Positions 37,701-52,700 of a DNA stretch of 64,000 bases are shown one piece after another. This DNA comes from Branchiostoma floridae. Taxonomy: Eukaryota > Chordata > Leptocardii > Amphioxiformes > Branchiostomatidae. How positions within the stretch are numbered: the first letter of the stretch is position 1; every line of letters starts with the position of its first letter. Location: NCBI RefSeq assembly GCF_000003815.2, contig NC_049981.1, forward strand, positions 3,550,666-3,614,665. Direction: 5' to 3'. The translations under genes were made by a program, and so were the position numbers. A model generated the notes under the pieces. That model was not told the origin of the DNA and ran no database searches. It saw only the letters and a program-made list of their open reading frames with translations.

Positions 37701-40700
37701 GCACCAGATTCCATCCCAAGCAGATGTGGACAGGCTTGATGGACTGCAGCTGGAGAATTAAGAAGGCAGTGGAGTTTTATATTTTTTAAATATTTATTTC
37801 TGTATTAGCCAAGTACATAATTCCCCATTTGTGTAACATTTACACGACTGGGTACATTGTATGTTACCTACTTAAAGCTTTCTCCTTCTATAGCTGCGCA
37901 TCTAAACCTGGGCTTTGTCAAAGCGACACGACCAATTTTAACAAGACAAAGGCTGTTGACGAAAATACATGTAGGTGTCAATGACACTTTAGAGCAGGCT
38001 AGGTGTCAATTGGTATCCTTACATCGTGAAATGGTTCACTTTGATTTGTCCCATTCTACAGTGGTTATGGACACAATGTCAATTCAAAAATCCACATAGA
38101 TGTGTTGGGAATGCTTAGAGATGTGTCAACCGTGTTGAAACCTACTTGTGTTACAGCCCAATATCTCTACCCTCATGGCGATGTGACCACCATACCAGGA
38201 CTGAACCACGAAACGCACATAACGGGCATCAACTGGCCTGTCCAGTAGGTTAGTTACATGGGTGCTCCTGTCCACGTTGCCTGGAAAGACCTGAAATGTA
38301 AAATCTTAATGTTTTCTACACTTTTGCATACTTTTTTTGCTCCAGACACTCATCTTTTCAATATCCGTGCATTCTGTATGGAGCCAACAACACCAACGGC
38401 ACAAGGTGCTAAATTAGTGGTTTAATCTACCCTATTGGTACACACATTGATAAGGCAAAAGTTAACGAGTTTCTTTGTGGCGTCCCATTTAAAACTTGAT
38501 ATCTTAACGTTTCTCATACCATTTCTGATCCATCGCTGCTGGAAAATGTCGTCCAACTAATCCGGTCTGTACTGTACTGGAGCTTATATGACGTCACCCA
38601 ATGATCGTAAGAGTGGCGACCCTGGATGATGGTGCCCGAGACGCGCTTCATTTCCCCTAAATCCACCTGAAAGGCAGTGTTATTTTTTCTCAAGAAGAGC
38701 AGATATGTTGACCACAGCTAGAGATACTTACTTTTAAATCAAATATTCTCAATGCAAGAAATCCATGAAGTCCCAAACTAAGATACCCCAACCTTAAACA
38801 TCACCCACATTTGGGACCATAGGTTTGAGCAAGAAGTACGCTTATCCAGGCCCTAAAGAAGGTCATCTACTTCTTTTTAATCTAGTGCTGTAAGAGATAT
38901 AAATCTCTATGATTTAATCAATCAACCTCAAGATCGTATTGTCGAAAGATACTCGACTTTCCAACAAGGAGATAAGATAAATAACACAGCTGTTGAGTTA
39001 TTTAAATGCTTGCCTACCTGCAACCACTGTCCGATTGTGCTGTACTTGGGTAACCAGGCGCCTCCGAAAGCAACTCCGTTCAAACGCCCGCGGTAAGGGT
39101 CGAATGCAGGACTATCTCGGATCGAGGACGCAGTGATGCTTCTATCAGGTATGGTACCTGATCCCATTCCAAGAGGATCACTACAGGCTGGGAGAACATC
39201 ACAGGATAGGACAATAAAGACAAACGTTTAAGAAAACACGCAAGAGAGAGACATGTTGATAGATATAACATGCATTGCCAAGACCATGGTATCGCCATTC
39301 ATTGAAACTGAAAATTAAAATCGAACAGGAAGATCATTTAAGATTAGGCCACTTGAACATAAACTCCTATACGTTGAACCACATCTGCAACTTTCGTCTC
39401 TGGGGACAAAGTAAATCTTAATGGCCATACGATACCATGAACTTTCGAAAACTTACAATACATTACTCTGATATGTGAAAAATACCTAATTTTACAATAT
39501 CGTGAATGAATTAAACTGTGATGGAATAATCAAGAACACAAAGAGTTATTATTTCTTGACTTATTTTTGAATGTCGCGACGTCGATAGAATAGCATTTTA
39601 GTTTTTCTTGTTCTTTACCTGTGCATTTAGATTATGGAAGTCTTATTTTCGATACATCAAAATGTTTCATTATATCATAATTTACGATAATACCGTGGCA
39701 TTAGTTATTCTTATGTTGTTCTCTTTAAAATTCGTACCTTCACAGAAAAGATCGGGTTCTGTCCAAGACCCATTTGTCTCGCATGTCCTGATTATGACGT
39801 CATGGGGAATGACGTGATATCCCGGGGCACACGGATAGGTGCAGTTCTCTCCCGACAGATGGGGAGAGTCGCACACGGGCCCGGTAGTGTTGGCTTGTGT
39901 TGGTGGGTCAACACACTCGGCTGTAGGTCCAACAGAAGAGAAGAAAAATTCCGTGCAATTACCAAAGTAAGTGTGATGTATGAAAAAAAAGAGTCGGAAA
40001 ATATACTAGCACCTTTATCCGAGTTAAGTATAACCATCAAGGTAGCTCCTTTCTAAAGAAAACATTAGCAAAGGGAGTGATCGTTCCCTTTTAAAATGAT
40101 CGTCACTACATTCGCAGGTTGACAGGGATTATGACTAAATCTAAAGGACGAGGATACAGTGATGGTAGCATCAGACATGTCCATCCCAAGATTCCATCCC
40201 AAATGGATGTTGACAGGCTTTGAGGACTGGGTGGACTTCGTGACTTTAACTCAACTTCAGCTGATGAATCACACAGTTACAACATTGACAAAGAAAGATA
40301 CTTTCCCAGTTTATCATGCCCGTAACTATGATTGTCCAGATATTATGACTTACCATGTAACTATGATTGTCCAGATATTATGACTTACCATTCGGCTGCT
40401 TACATTTTGAAAATATGTATACGTTCCACTTGAATATGTCAAGCAACGCATGATTATCAAGTGCTGACGTATTTGCCTCCGATCCATGTTCGTCGCAGAG
40501 TTAGCACAGGATTGCCGTCAGCCAATCAGTAACTCCCATCAACTTTTTAGACGAAAGGTAAACCAGCCAACCACGTTGCTTCTTGACCGTGATTGGCTGA
40601 TAATCATTACTAATCACGGATGACCAGCACCCTCACAACGAGAAACGTAGAGCGCGGATGGGGAAAGATACATTCCTCAAATGTGACTAATAACTACGTA

Positions 40701-43700
40701 TCTTCCCTAGTATCATTACTTGATAACAATACAAGAATTAGGCCCAGCTTACATACATGGTACAATTTACCTACGACAGAATAGCCCGTAAATCGTACAA
40801 TGATCGCGGTAGACATCAGGTAAAGCGTAGAAAAATTAGCAATCGCCAGGCGTCCTGCGATGTTGAAAATGTTTTCAACATTATACTATTTTCTCTTGAG
40901 AATAGTATACGTTTTGCGCTTTCAACCGGACAAATGTAGACTTAGCTGTTGACTACCATGCTGAAATGTTCTCCAGCTGTCGAAAAGCTTATCTCGGGGA
41001 GTTTCTGGCCAATAATGATCAAGGTGCCTCGATGACGACGTGATTGGCAAATGACGGCTGTTCAGCGCTGACGCAGCGAAAAGTGCAGATCACGGGCCTG
41101 TTCGGCACGGCCATTGCTTGACGTATACAAGGAGCGAGCCCGACATACGACTATGTATCACATATCCCTATGTGTCTATTTACTGTGTACGTTTATTGTA
41201 TCGACATTTGCGTATGTAGATTACAAAACAATAATGATTGCCCCTCACCAAATGAGATTCCTCGGAAGTTTAGCTCTCTAAGCCATGGCTGCCATCGCGA
41301 GTAGGTTTTAGTGATCAGGAACCTCCAGTACCGAGCTGTTTCCCTGAACCCGCCAAACTCCTGCCGCCTGTCCGTCCCTCCCTGCACGTTAGTAACGGAC
41401 ACGACGTCCTCCCAGTCGTACGGACTCCCTACCTGCGACTTTTGAAGCGTGAAGGCTGCGATGTCATGGGCGGTATCTCCATAGTTGTTGACTGCGATGC
41501 CGGTCAGAATTTGCGCTGTGAAGTCCAGTACGATGTACCAAGGAACCGATGAACCAAGGTCCCGACCTGGAGGATTCCAGTAGGTCCCAATGTTTCCATC
41601 CAGGGCTTTTTCGGCATCATATGACACTCCGTTGTTGACATACGGTGGTCCAGTGGAGTGACGAACCCATGACGAATCTTGTACCAGCCATTCAAATACA
41701 CCTGTGGAATTGGACGTAGAATCATTCAGCCAGCTTTATCGGGACAAGGAATTCGAACGTACACATAGAAAATAACCACCTGTGCAATGATACAGTAATG
41801 TGCGACACGTTTTTGTATTCGCGGATTATCAACAAAATTGGGACTGGCATAGCGCGCACTCAAGTACACCTTACCAGCGAAACTAAACCTCGGTTGTCAT
41901 GGTGGGGACAACAACATGTAGTAGCAGATATAGATGGAATAAAAGCACTTACAGAAGTTACAAACATTACTTGTTATATAAAAAATGAATATGATCAGCC
42001 TACATAAAGACCACAACATCCTTATCGAGAAGAGAAGTGCCGAATTGCACAAGTAGATAACAACAAAAAAACATGCTTCATCCTCAGTCTGAGGTTCGAC
42101 CGCCTTAACGTTTACCTTATCATTCTAGACTGAATATCGCAAGTAGTAAATGAAAATGCTAGTAGATACATCCCATCTAGGATGAAACCTACTGGTGTTG
42201 CAGACTAGAATCTCCACTTTCATAGCGATGGCATTATGCCAGGACTGGACCACGAATCGCACATAACGGGCATCAACTGGGTTGTCCAGGAGGTTCATTA
42301 CCGGGATGTCCTGGTCAGTGTTCCCTGGAAAGATCTGGAAGATAAACGGTTATTTAGACATTTTCTACTATTAAGGTGCGTAAGCACGCCGACTATCTAC
42401 CTACCTACTTACTATTCTGTATAGTAAATGATACAACAAACAATAGTAAAGTAGCTTATTATCAATTCAAAATGTAATTTATGATGTGGTGAGAAATGGG
42501 ATAACTTTCGAAGGGGTTGATGGATTACTTTTATTTGGTATATCCGGATATGAAAGTAGCTTGGGAACAGATGTTTACAGTAGAATGCATATCATGCAAA
42601 ATAGGACTATGTTTGCACAATCAATAACTAAATTGCATCATTTTCAATATTCTCATGCATATGTTCTGGATGCTTGAATTGTAGATATTTTTCAGTTGAG
42701 AACAGTATAGGTTTGTGCCTCATATACATATATAGTAAATTTCTAAACTGAAGGGGTGATTTTTTAGGATTTTTCAACTGAAGAGAAATCTCTTTCGGCT
42801 TGTATGTCAATTAGACTAAGATGTACATGCAAAGTATGAAATTATTACTATATTTGCAGAAATATTCATTAAAAAATTCTATATTTTCAGCGTTCTCCAT
42901 GACAGGACATTAATTATGTAACACATGTATTTGATGGCCCGTGTAACATAAACATTATATGAAACATGCAAATAAGGGGCTAATTTTGATAACTGATTAG
43001 AGATGATGTATCGATACTTGTGAGGTTGACATTACCAAGGATGAATTATGTATTAGTGAAATTGAATTATGTATTAGTGAATTTGAAATTTACAAACGCG
43101 CTAGATATTCCCTAGAGATAGTCAGCTAAACTATAGTATTCAAAATTACCATTTCTGAGCCGTCCCTCGCAGTATATGTCTTCCAACTAGTTCCATCTGT
43201 ACTGTACAGGAGTTTGTATGATGTCACCCACTGGTCTTCGCTGTGGCGACCCTGAATGACGCTGCCGGTGATGAGCGTCGTTTCCTCCAATTCAACCTGA
43301 AAATTAAGCGTTTTGTGTTACTAAATGCAAAATGAGAAGCAACTATCGGGTCACACTGCAAAGAAGGTTGTGTTGTAAGGACCCCAATTCATTGTAATTC
43401 ACCTACCTGATAAAACGGTTATTGACACAATAATAGTCATGTTATATATCCAGATAAATATCAACAGGCAAGGCCCAGCATGCACATAAGGGGCCTTGGA
43501 CCGAAGTACTTTCAACCAAGTCACTGACTTACTTTTTGTATCAGCACACCAGACCAAATAGAAATAAAGTAGGAAATTAGAATAAAGTCAGTCTGCTCAT
43601 AACAGTGTTCCTGGTCGTCAATCGTAGTCAACAGAGCAGTACATCGAGTCAGGGAACAAAACACAACAAGTCACTTTTTGATTCAAGATTGTTAAGGTTT

Positions 43701-46700
43701 CGAACATGTATGCCTACCTGCAGCCATTGTCCGATAGTGTTGTGCTCGGCTATCCAGCCACCTATACCAGCAACTCCGTTTAACCGCCCGCGGTAAGGCT
43801 CGACATTAGGGCCCAAGAACGAGGATGCCGTGATGCTGTCATCAGGTATGGCACCTGATCCCATTCCAAGAGGATCACTACATGCTAAGAGGACAAGGAA
43901 AACTACGTTTAAGTTGCCGCCCTTGGAAAGTCACTAGCTAAATGGAACACCCAGGAAACGAAGGGATGCATTGAAAAGACCGAAAGATCATTAAAAGTAA
44001 ATAAAGAAATCAAGCTCATGTCCAGTGCTGACACGACCCACCAGTACAGTTGTGGTCGTCTCCTCCCAAAACGAACCCTTCACCACATAAACAGTTGTAA
44101 CTTTCCAAAGTGTTGGTGCAGTTATGCCTACAACCGCCGTTGTGTTTGAGGCACTCGTCAAGATCTAAGACCAATAAAGAGACAGCGTCAGGACAAAAAC
44201 GATGACTTACGCCCCGGCGTATCGGCCTACAATTACTGATTCTCGCTACGTCTGTGTAGGCTAGCCGTCAGCCAATCAGGTATTTCCCCTGCTATTTTAG
44301 AGGGATAGTTACTGGCCAATCACGTCGCCTTTTTACCATACGCGACAACGTGATTGACTAGTGACTGCTGATTTCCTCTTACCTGATGAGATTCCGTTGA
44401 CGTTAAGTTCTTTGATCCATGGCTGATGGCCGCTGTGAGTCCCGGTGACCACAAACCTCCAGTACCGCGCTGTCCCCTGGAACCCGCCGAACTCCTGCCG
44501 CTGGTCTGTCCCTCCCTGCACGTTAGTAACGGTCACAACGTTCTCCCAGTCGTACCGATGCCCAAACAGCGACTTTTGCAACATGAAGGCTGCAATGTCA
44601 TGGTCGGTGTCTCCGTAGTTGTTGACTGCAATGCAGGTTAGGGTGTACGGCGTTGCCAGGTCCAGTGTGATGTACCAGTTATTATAGTTAAAATCCGTAC
44701 GTCTTGGGTTCCACCAGGTCTCGTTGTCTCCATCCAAGGTTTTTTCGGCATCATATGTCACTCCGTTGAAAGCAAACGGTGTACCGGCGGAGTCAACAAC
44801 CCATGACACGTTTGGTGCCAACCACTCATCTGAGAACAGGACGACGAATGATTAAGCCAATTTTACCAGACATGGAAGTCGAAGGTACTTGGATAATAGC
44901 CATCTGTGACACTATGCATTTTCTAACAAGTGTGATGTGATGGTTGACGTTCATCACAGATATTTCACTTGACCTAATCTATATAACCGAAGTAGAAAAC
45001 CATATAGTACCCAGTATTTGTGCTTGTATACTTAGTTACCAGCGCCAGCACATAATTTTTAACAGCAATCAGCTAGTTCGGTAGCCATGACATACAGCCA
45101 TATATACATAAAATCCTTGCGTTCATCTTTGAATGTTTCCATTCTTTAATAAAATGGAAGAGAAAATTGGATAAAGTTGATAAGATCCCATTTAATGACA
45201 TTGGGAATGTTTAGACATAACTTACTACTGATGTTGCAGCCAAGAATCTCCCCCCTCATTGCGGGGAAGCCATAAAAGGACTGGACCACGAAACGCACAT
45301 ATCGGGCACCGACAGGATTGTCCAGTAGGTTCTTAACAAGGCTGGTACTGTCGACGTTCCCTGGAAATACCTGGAAAGCACACGGACAGTTGAGATGCTA
45401 ATATGACGATATTTTGTAATCTTCTACATAATATAGCTAATTTCAAAATAAGCACATTAAAGCCTCTGGATCAAAACCTGCCACATAGAGTATAGGGCCA
45501 AAAAAATGCTTTTTGTTTTTACTCACTGGTACTATGTTTGAATTCTGATTGAAAAGGATATCTTGATATTTATGATATCTGACTTCCACTCTTTTGCCTT
45601 TTTTATCTTAGAACGTTTATGGACTTAACATTTATGTCTTTTATTTTGACGCCTTGGTTTTCACTCTACTATTTGTCTTTGTGATCACTGATGTCTTTGA
45701 CTGAATGGAGCATGTTCTGCCTTGTTTACGTCTTCGGACCCCCCACCCCCACCCTGGAAATCAACTTTATATAGGGGCCACCCACACGTTTTGAAATAAA
45801 ATAAAGAATTAAAAATTATATGATACCAATTCTAATCCATTGCCAGAACATGTCGTCCAATCAGTTCCATCTGTGCTGTACTGGAGTTTGTAGGATGTTA
45901 TCCACTGTTTGGAGGCACTGAGCCGACCCTGAATGACGGTACCCATGACGCTCTTTATCTCACCTAAGTCAACCTGAAAAGCAGTAAAATGCAACTGTCC
46001 AACTATCTGTATGCAGAAATTAAGCGAAGACGGGTACTGGTTTTACAATAATAAATTCTGCAAATGCGTATAATCCTATGTAAAACATCACAGAACCCAA
46101 AAAGATTTGCACGGCCGACATTTGGGCCTGTAGGGTGGTGTTGCGGCAAAGAAGCAGTGCGTTGCAATCATGCTCGGAAATTCAGAATGCACCGAAACGC
46201 CGGCCAGGTTATGCTTTTAGATGTTGTCTAGAAAGAAACTCTCCATTTCTGTAATTAACCAAATTTATGAGCTCGCTATTAGATACAGTATCTAGTGACT
46301 ATTCCAACATGGACGTAATACAAATAACATTATTGTATAGTTTATCAAGAAGGATGCCTACTTGCAACCACTGTCCGATGGCGTTTATCCCAGCCACCCA
46401 GGCACCTCCACCGTCAACCCCGTTCAACCGTCCGCGGTAAGGCTCTAGACCGGCACTATGGAACGAGGATGCAGTGATGCTGCCATCAGGTATGGCACCA
46501 GATCCCATCCCAAGTTCTTCTGGGCAGGCTGGGAAGACTGCAGCTAAGGGACCACATATAGGCAATCATTAGTAAAACCCGCGGTTACCATGTATATTAC
46601 TGTCAAGTATCAATTTAAGCAGGTAGGCATTTATTTATCTATCTAATTTTGATGACTCCTGGATTGCACCTTTAGCATTTCTTGCTGATTTCTAAGGCGA

Positions 46701-49700
46701 CCCAGGTAACATAATATGAAACAAAGTGCAAAATCATACGGCAAAATCACACATGAATTAATATTATGCAACTGAAAAATGTACAATTAAATCAATAAAG
46801 TGATAATTACACATAGTATGAATAATGCAACATATATAAATGATTGAACAGAAGCAATTCATGAAAGAAGAATGTCAAATTAAAAACATATGAACAAAAT
46901 TAAGTCTTAATCAATTTAGTAGTAGTACACTGATTATTTCCACGGTAACATGGATCGAAAGCCTTACTATAATTACAGTAGTTTTCACACACAAAAATAT
47001 GTAGCAACGCATAACATATAACGTTTCAGTCAATATACATTAAAACCTATTTCGATCTGAGTTTTTACACTATCTAATTAGAAATGACTTACGTGAATAA
47101 AAGGCAACATATCTAAAGCACCATAGTACTGAGTCAAATATGGCTAATAATTGCCAATACACTTCCGAGTACAGCAAATTTTAAACACAATGTTTACTTC
47201 TGTATGTCAATCGTAATGGTCAAGCTACATGTACGCCCAATACGGTTCAGGTAGACAGATAAATGACAGAATACTCCAATTAACTGTAATGAACTTCTTA
47301 CACATCAGTTTTGCAGTCACACGGCAGGTTATGATGTATGGAAACATCTGTACAACGAGTGTTGACAAAACGTCTACCTGTGGTTCTGATCCCATCCCGA
47401 CATGATAAATGTTTATTTTTTTATTGCTTCCATTCAATCACAATGGTCAAATTTTGCCCCCAAATTTCCAGATTTCTATTTGTGGTTTTAGTGTCCGAAC
47501 CGTGTTTGATCTTACGTAATCGAACAGAACGGGCGTTCTATCTGGGGTCACCTGTGGCCATCCATTGGTTTTCACCGTACACACGGGGCAAACGCCCTGA
47601 TTTTTCCGGGCGCCGAGTCGAAGAAAAACAAACATTGTCACAGATATAAACCACTATCTGGCCAGCTTAGTTTTGCTGTCACTTAGTTTGAAAAATGTGA
47701 CATGTAACAAATCTGCTGGCGTCATTATAGGTGACCTTGAATATCATAGCACTTGCTTACGGCGGTATCAATTGCCCCATGTCCCTGTCAGTGCGACTCG
47801 ACATACGGCCAAACATGGTATTTAAACCGCTTACAAAACGCGTGAAAATCAACTCTTTCAGGACTTACATTATCGACAACTAATATCTCCAGACTTGTGT
47901 CTAAGACATTTTCAGAATATGGGAGAAATTTTAAACTACGAGTCTCTGAGTGCGAAAAAATGATTTTTCGACCTCATCTTCGCTATAACAATAATGTTAA
48001 GTAGAAGTTGAAAAATCCCTAAGACAGAAAGTTTGATCTTACTACCATTACGTATATAAAATAAAAGAGTCAGTCAAATTTAGGACCAATCTAGATATGT
48101 TTTGTCCACCAAACATCCTTTCTAAATCAACCAACTATGCATATTTTAGAAAACATTCAAACAAAACTGTGCAGCACACGTACACGGTAAGATTTGACGT
48201 ATATACAGTGCCAGTTTTAGTTTTTCCCGACGAGGCACGTGCGAAGGGTTGCATTTCTAACTATCATGATCTGTTGGGAGATGTTCCAGTTACTGTCAGG
48301 TTCCCCGGAGCGCGGAAGCCCGGGTAACCCGATACTCTGCGTTCGAATGAAAACTTTTGGGCCAAATTTGACCATCGTGAATATTGATTATGGGAAGAAG
48401 TACAATGAAAATTCAACTCGTTTTCCAATGAGGGTTAAAACTTACTGCTGTTGCAGCCCAGAATCTCCACCCTCATGGCAATGTTCCCAGCCCAGGTTTG
48501 GACCACGAAACGCACATAACGGGCATCAATCGGGTTGTCCAGTGGGTTCAATACAGGGACTATTCTGGTGGTGCTACCTGGAAATACCTGGAAGAAAGTG
48601 GATTATTGAGAAGATGTACTCTTCTTTGCAGAATGTCATAATTTATGTAACATCCTTTTCCCTACCAATAAACGGTCTCTTTACCTTCCTTCCGAGACCA
48701 GCACCGTCAAAATCGCAGATATAGATCAAACTAAATGGATCGAAACCTCTCTGACATATGTTAGTCACAACATTAATGTTTTAAATCACTTCGTGCTATT
48801 TTGTTTAAGTCAGATATCACAATAAATCCAAAACGATACCATATCTGAGCCATCGTTGTCGGCATATGTCCAGAAACTGATCCCATCTGTGCTGTACTGG
48901 AGCTTGTATGACGTCACCCACTGATCAAAAGTGCTGCGACCCTGAACGATGGTAACTGTGATGCGCTTCGTTGACCCTAAGTCCACCTAAGAATAATTCA
49001 TGTGTTATAAAATACAAAATTACAAAAAAATTATAGCCCCAGATCTGTAATTCTATGCCTTGAAGACATACTCTGAATGTCGAAATTGACGGGTATTGAT
49101 TTTCCAGTGAGATATTCTAAATGCTGCAAATGCATTAAATTCCAGTTTTAAAAAACAGCAGAACATCTAAAAGATTTTCCTTGGTGACATTTAGCAAATG
49201 TTGCGACAAGAATTAATACAGCCCAATCAGGCTCCTCTGACGAAGGGAACAAAGGCGATGCTGATACGTTCACCAGGTAAATTGCGTTCAACTTGAGAGA
49301 ACCATAAAATACCATCATTTATCTTCAGTTGATGAACTTTCAAGTACCCTGTTTTGCATCACAAAGGACAAAAACGTAAAATGGTGTTACCTTACCGTAC
49401 GTGTTATCTAAAATGATTTACATATGTCTGACATTTGCATACGATCCTTACGAGTTACTTACTTTGACATGTATAACCTATCTTTGTAGTGACGTGTTCT
49501 GACAATTCATTCTAGTGACGCCAATGAAGACCGATGGATTGCTCGAAACGTGAATATACAATTTTTAAATAGTTGTAGATACTAATTTTTTATTCATATA
49601 TCGTCTACCTCTGTGTTTTATCTTCATAAACACAACATTACTATCGTATTGACAGAATAGATTAAAAGAAAATACTAGTAGTCATTTTTACGACTTTTGA

Positions 49701-52700
49701 CATAGACAGCTAAAGAAATGATCACCATTGTTGAATTTATAGAGATTAACATCTACCTGAAGCCATTCTCCGATTGCGTAGTTTCCTCCTCCCCAGGCGC
49801 CTCCACCTGCAACCCCGTATAATCGCCCCCTGTACGGTTCGAGACCAGCACTATGGAACGAAGATGCTGTGATGCTACCATCAGGTATGGCACCAGATGC
49901 CATCCCGAGTGGATTTAGACAGGCTGGGAGGACTGCAGCTGAGGGATCAAGTAGATGAAACTATTGACAAAGAGATTATTTGCTTCCAGGTCATTTATAG
50001 TTCTCACAACTACACTTACCTATTTTCCTTTACGTCGAGCATACCTATCCTCACACAACAGTTCCCTAGTCACACGGATTAAGTCACATTAGATTGAAAG
50101 AATTGAAACTTTCAATGCTTCGCTTCTAGCCCTAACTTTGGTTAGCCAAAGAAATTAAAGTGCCGCGGATTGCTTAAGATGTTTAAAGTCTTTAATTAGG
50201 TACATCTCATACGGGTTGAAACCTACTAGAGTTACAGCCCAGAATCTCTGTTCTCATGGCGACGTGGCCATGCCAGGACTGGACCACGAAACGCACATAA
50301 CGGGCTTCAACAGTGTAGTTCAGTAGGTTGGTTACAGGGGTACTGCTGTCGGTGTTCCCTGGAAAGACCTGGGAGGCAAACGGATAATTTTCATCATGGC
50401 ATTTCCTACTCTTTCTTACAGTGTACATTATTCAACTCTTAATCTTATCAATGGCCGAATAATCTACGTACAAACGTCCGAGACCAACAGTATCAATACT
50501 AAAGATCAAAACCAACGAATTGAAGCCACTCTCAGATGCAAATAAAACGTCGTTTACCAAATTGTTGTTTTATTTCATTTACTTGTATTTTGTATGATTA
50601 ACAGAAATAATACTCAAGATACCACTTCTGAGCCATTGTTGTCGGCATATGTTGTCCAACGAATCCAATCTGAACTGTACTGGAGCTTGTATGACGTCAC
50701 CCAGTGGTTGGCAGCACCACGCCGACCCTGGATGATGGTGCCGGTTACACGCTTCATTGCCTTTAAATCCACCTGAAAGTTAGTAGGTGTTTGTAAAGAA
50801 TGCAAATCACGAGATCTGTATTTATTTCCTCCGCCAATAAGATTATGTCTTTTTTTTGTGGTCCGGATTGTTTTGGATTGGTTGTCAACAGCATAACTCT
50901 ACAAGGTGTAGGTTATCAGGCAAAATGAAGGACTGTCTAATAAGAATCACTCAGTGGTTTACCTTTCAATGTAAGATAGCCCTTTGGCTGAACTGAAGAA
51001 AAAAAATGTATAGGTTTTTGCCCAACATTATCGTTAGGGGTCGATTTTGCTCTAGAGTTTAACAGATAGCAACATAAGAAGTGGTTGACAAGTTGTGATT
51101 TTCATAAACATATATGGACAGCAATCACCAAAAGATCCGACAAGACACCTTTAAAGAAAATTGTCGAATTTACCTTTATGTGTTAGGGTGTCATATAAAT
51201 TTCTCATTTTTCACATACGCTACCTTTTTAGATTACAGGAACATCATTATAGCAACAATATTGTTTTTTTACAAGACGCAAAGATTTTTAAAGTAGTGTA
51301 TGTAGATTTTAAGCTAACTCTGGGCAATATTTCATGCAGATATTGATAATGAGCATTCGATAATTTACATCCAAACTTTTCATAATATCCTTAATAGATC
51401 AATAAGACAGTTACAAAGAAAACCGAAACGATATTTAGAGAAGAAAAAAAGTACGGTCCAACTAGCCACAACAATGTATCCGTCGCAAAGTATCAGACTC
51501 ATTTGAATGATACATTAGATAAATTATGTATATTAATGATACTTTCAAAATATTTTACGCGCATTCGTTGGGCAGCTTGTGTTATTTGAGTATAGAAAAT
51601 CAGCAATTTATATGATTTATTCAATTAAGAACTTCATTTGAATTTTGCAACACCAGACATAACATGTGACCATTACTTTTTCAGGTATCAACCCGGATGC
51701 TGAATGTAAATTTACAGAAAATTCAGTTCAGAAAACACAAAACTAATGTAAAGAGTACAATTAACGCTTGTTCGCCTTTATCCATAAGATGACCTTTTTC
51801 CGTTGTCTTTAAAAACAGCAAATTTAGGAGTAATAAGTCTGCGGACTGTGGTTTCAAATTTGCAATATTTTCAAAATGTTCGGATTTGAAACCACTGTCC
51901 GTCGACTTCATGTCCCTAAATACGCTTTTTCTTACAAACAACGGATATAGGTTACCCTCGGATAAAGGTGAACCAGCGTTATCAATTATATCAAGGTGTA
52001 TGCCTACCTGTAACCACTGTCCGATGGTGTTGACCAAGGCTCCCCAGCCATCTCCACCAGCATGCCCGTTCAATCGCCCGAGGTGGGGCGCTAGGTCAGG
52101 ATTATGAATGGAGGATGCAGTGATGCTGTCATCTGGTATGGCACCAGATCCCATCCCAAGTGGATGTTGACAGTCAGGGGTGATTGNNNNNNNNNNNNNN
52201 NNNNNNNNNNNNNNNNNNNNNNNNNNNNNNNNNNNNNNNNNNNNNNNNNNNNNNNNNNNNNNNNNNNNNNNNNNNNNNNNNNNNNNNNNNNNNNNNNNNN
52301 NNNNNNNNNNNNNNNNNNNNNNNNNNNNNNNNNNNNNNNNNNNNNNNNNNNNNNNNNNNNNNNNNNNNNNNNNNNNNNNNNNNNNNNNNNNNNNNNNNNN
52401 NNNNNNNNNNNNNNNNNNNNNNNNNNNNNNNNNNNNNNNNNNNNNNNNNNNNNNNNNNNNNNNNNNNNNNNNNNNNNNNNNNNNNNNNNNNNNNNNNNNN
52501 NNNNNNNNNNNNNNGAAGCAGATTGCTATCTGCACCAGCGCCGCAGACCGCTAGGCCACGTTGGAACGATTACGTCATCGGGCGTATAGAAGGGTAGAAG
52601 GGTTTGGTTAAATTGACTGACTGATCCATGCATTCATTCATTCGTTGATTGCACTAACCGCTTCTCTCGCCAATGATTATCTTTAATGAATGAAATGCAA

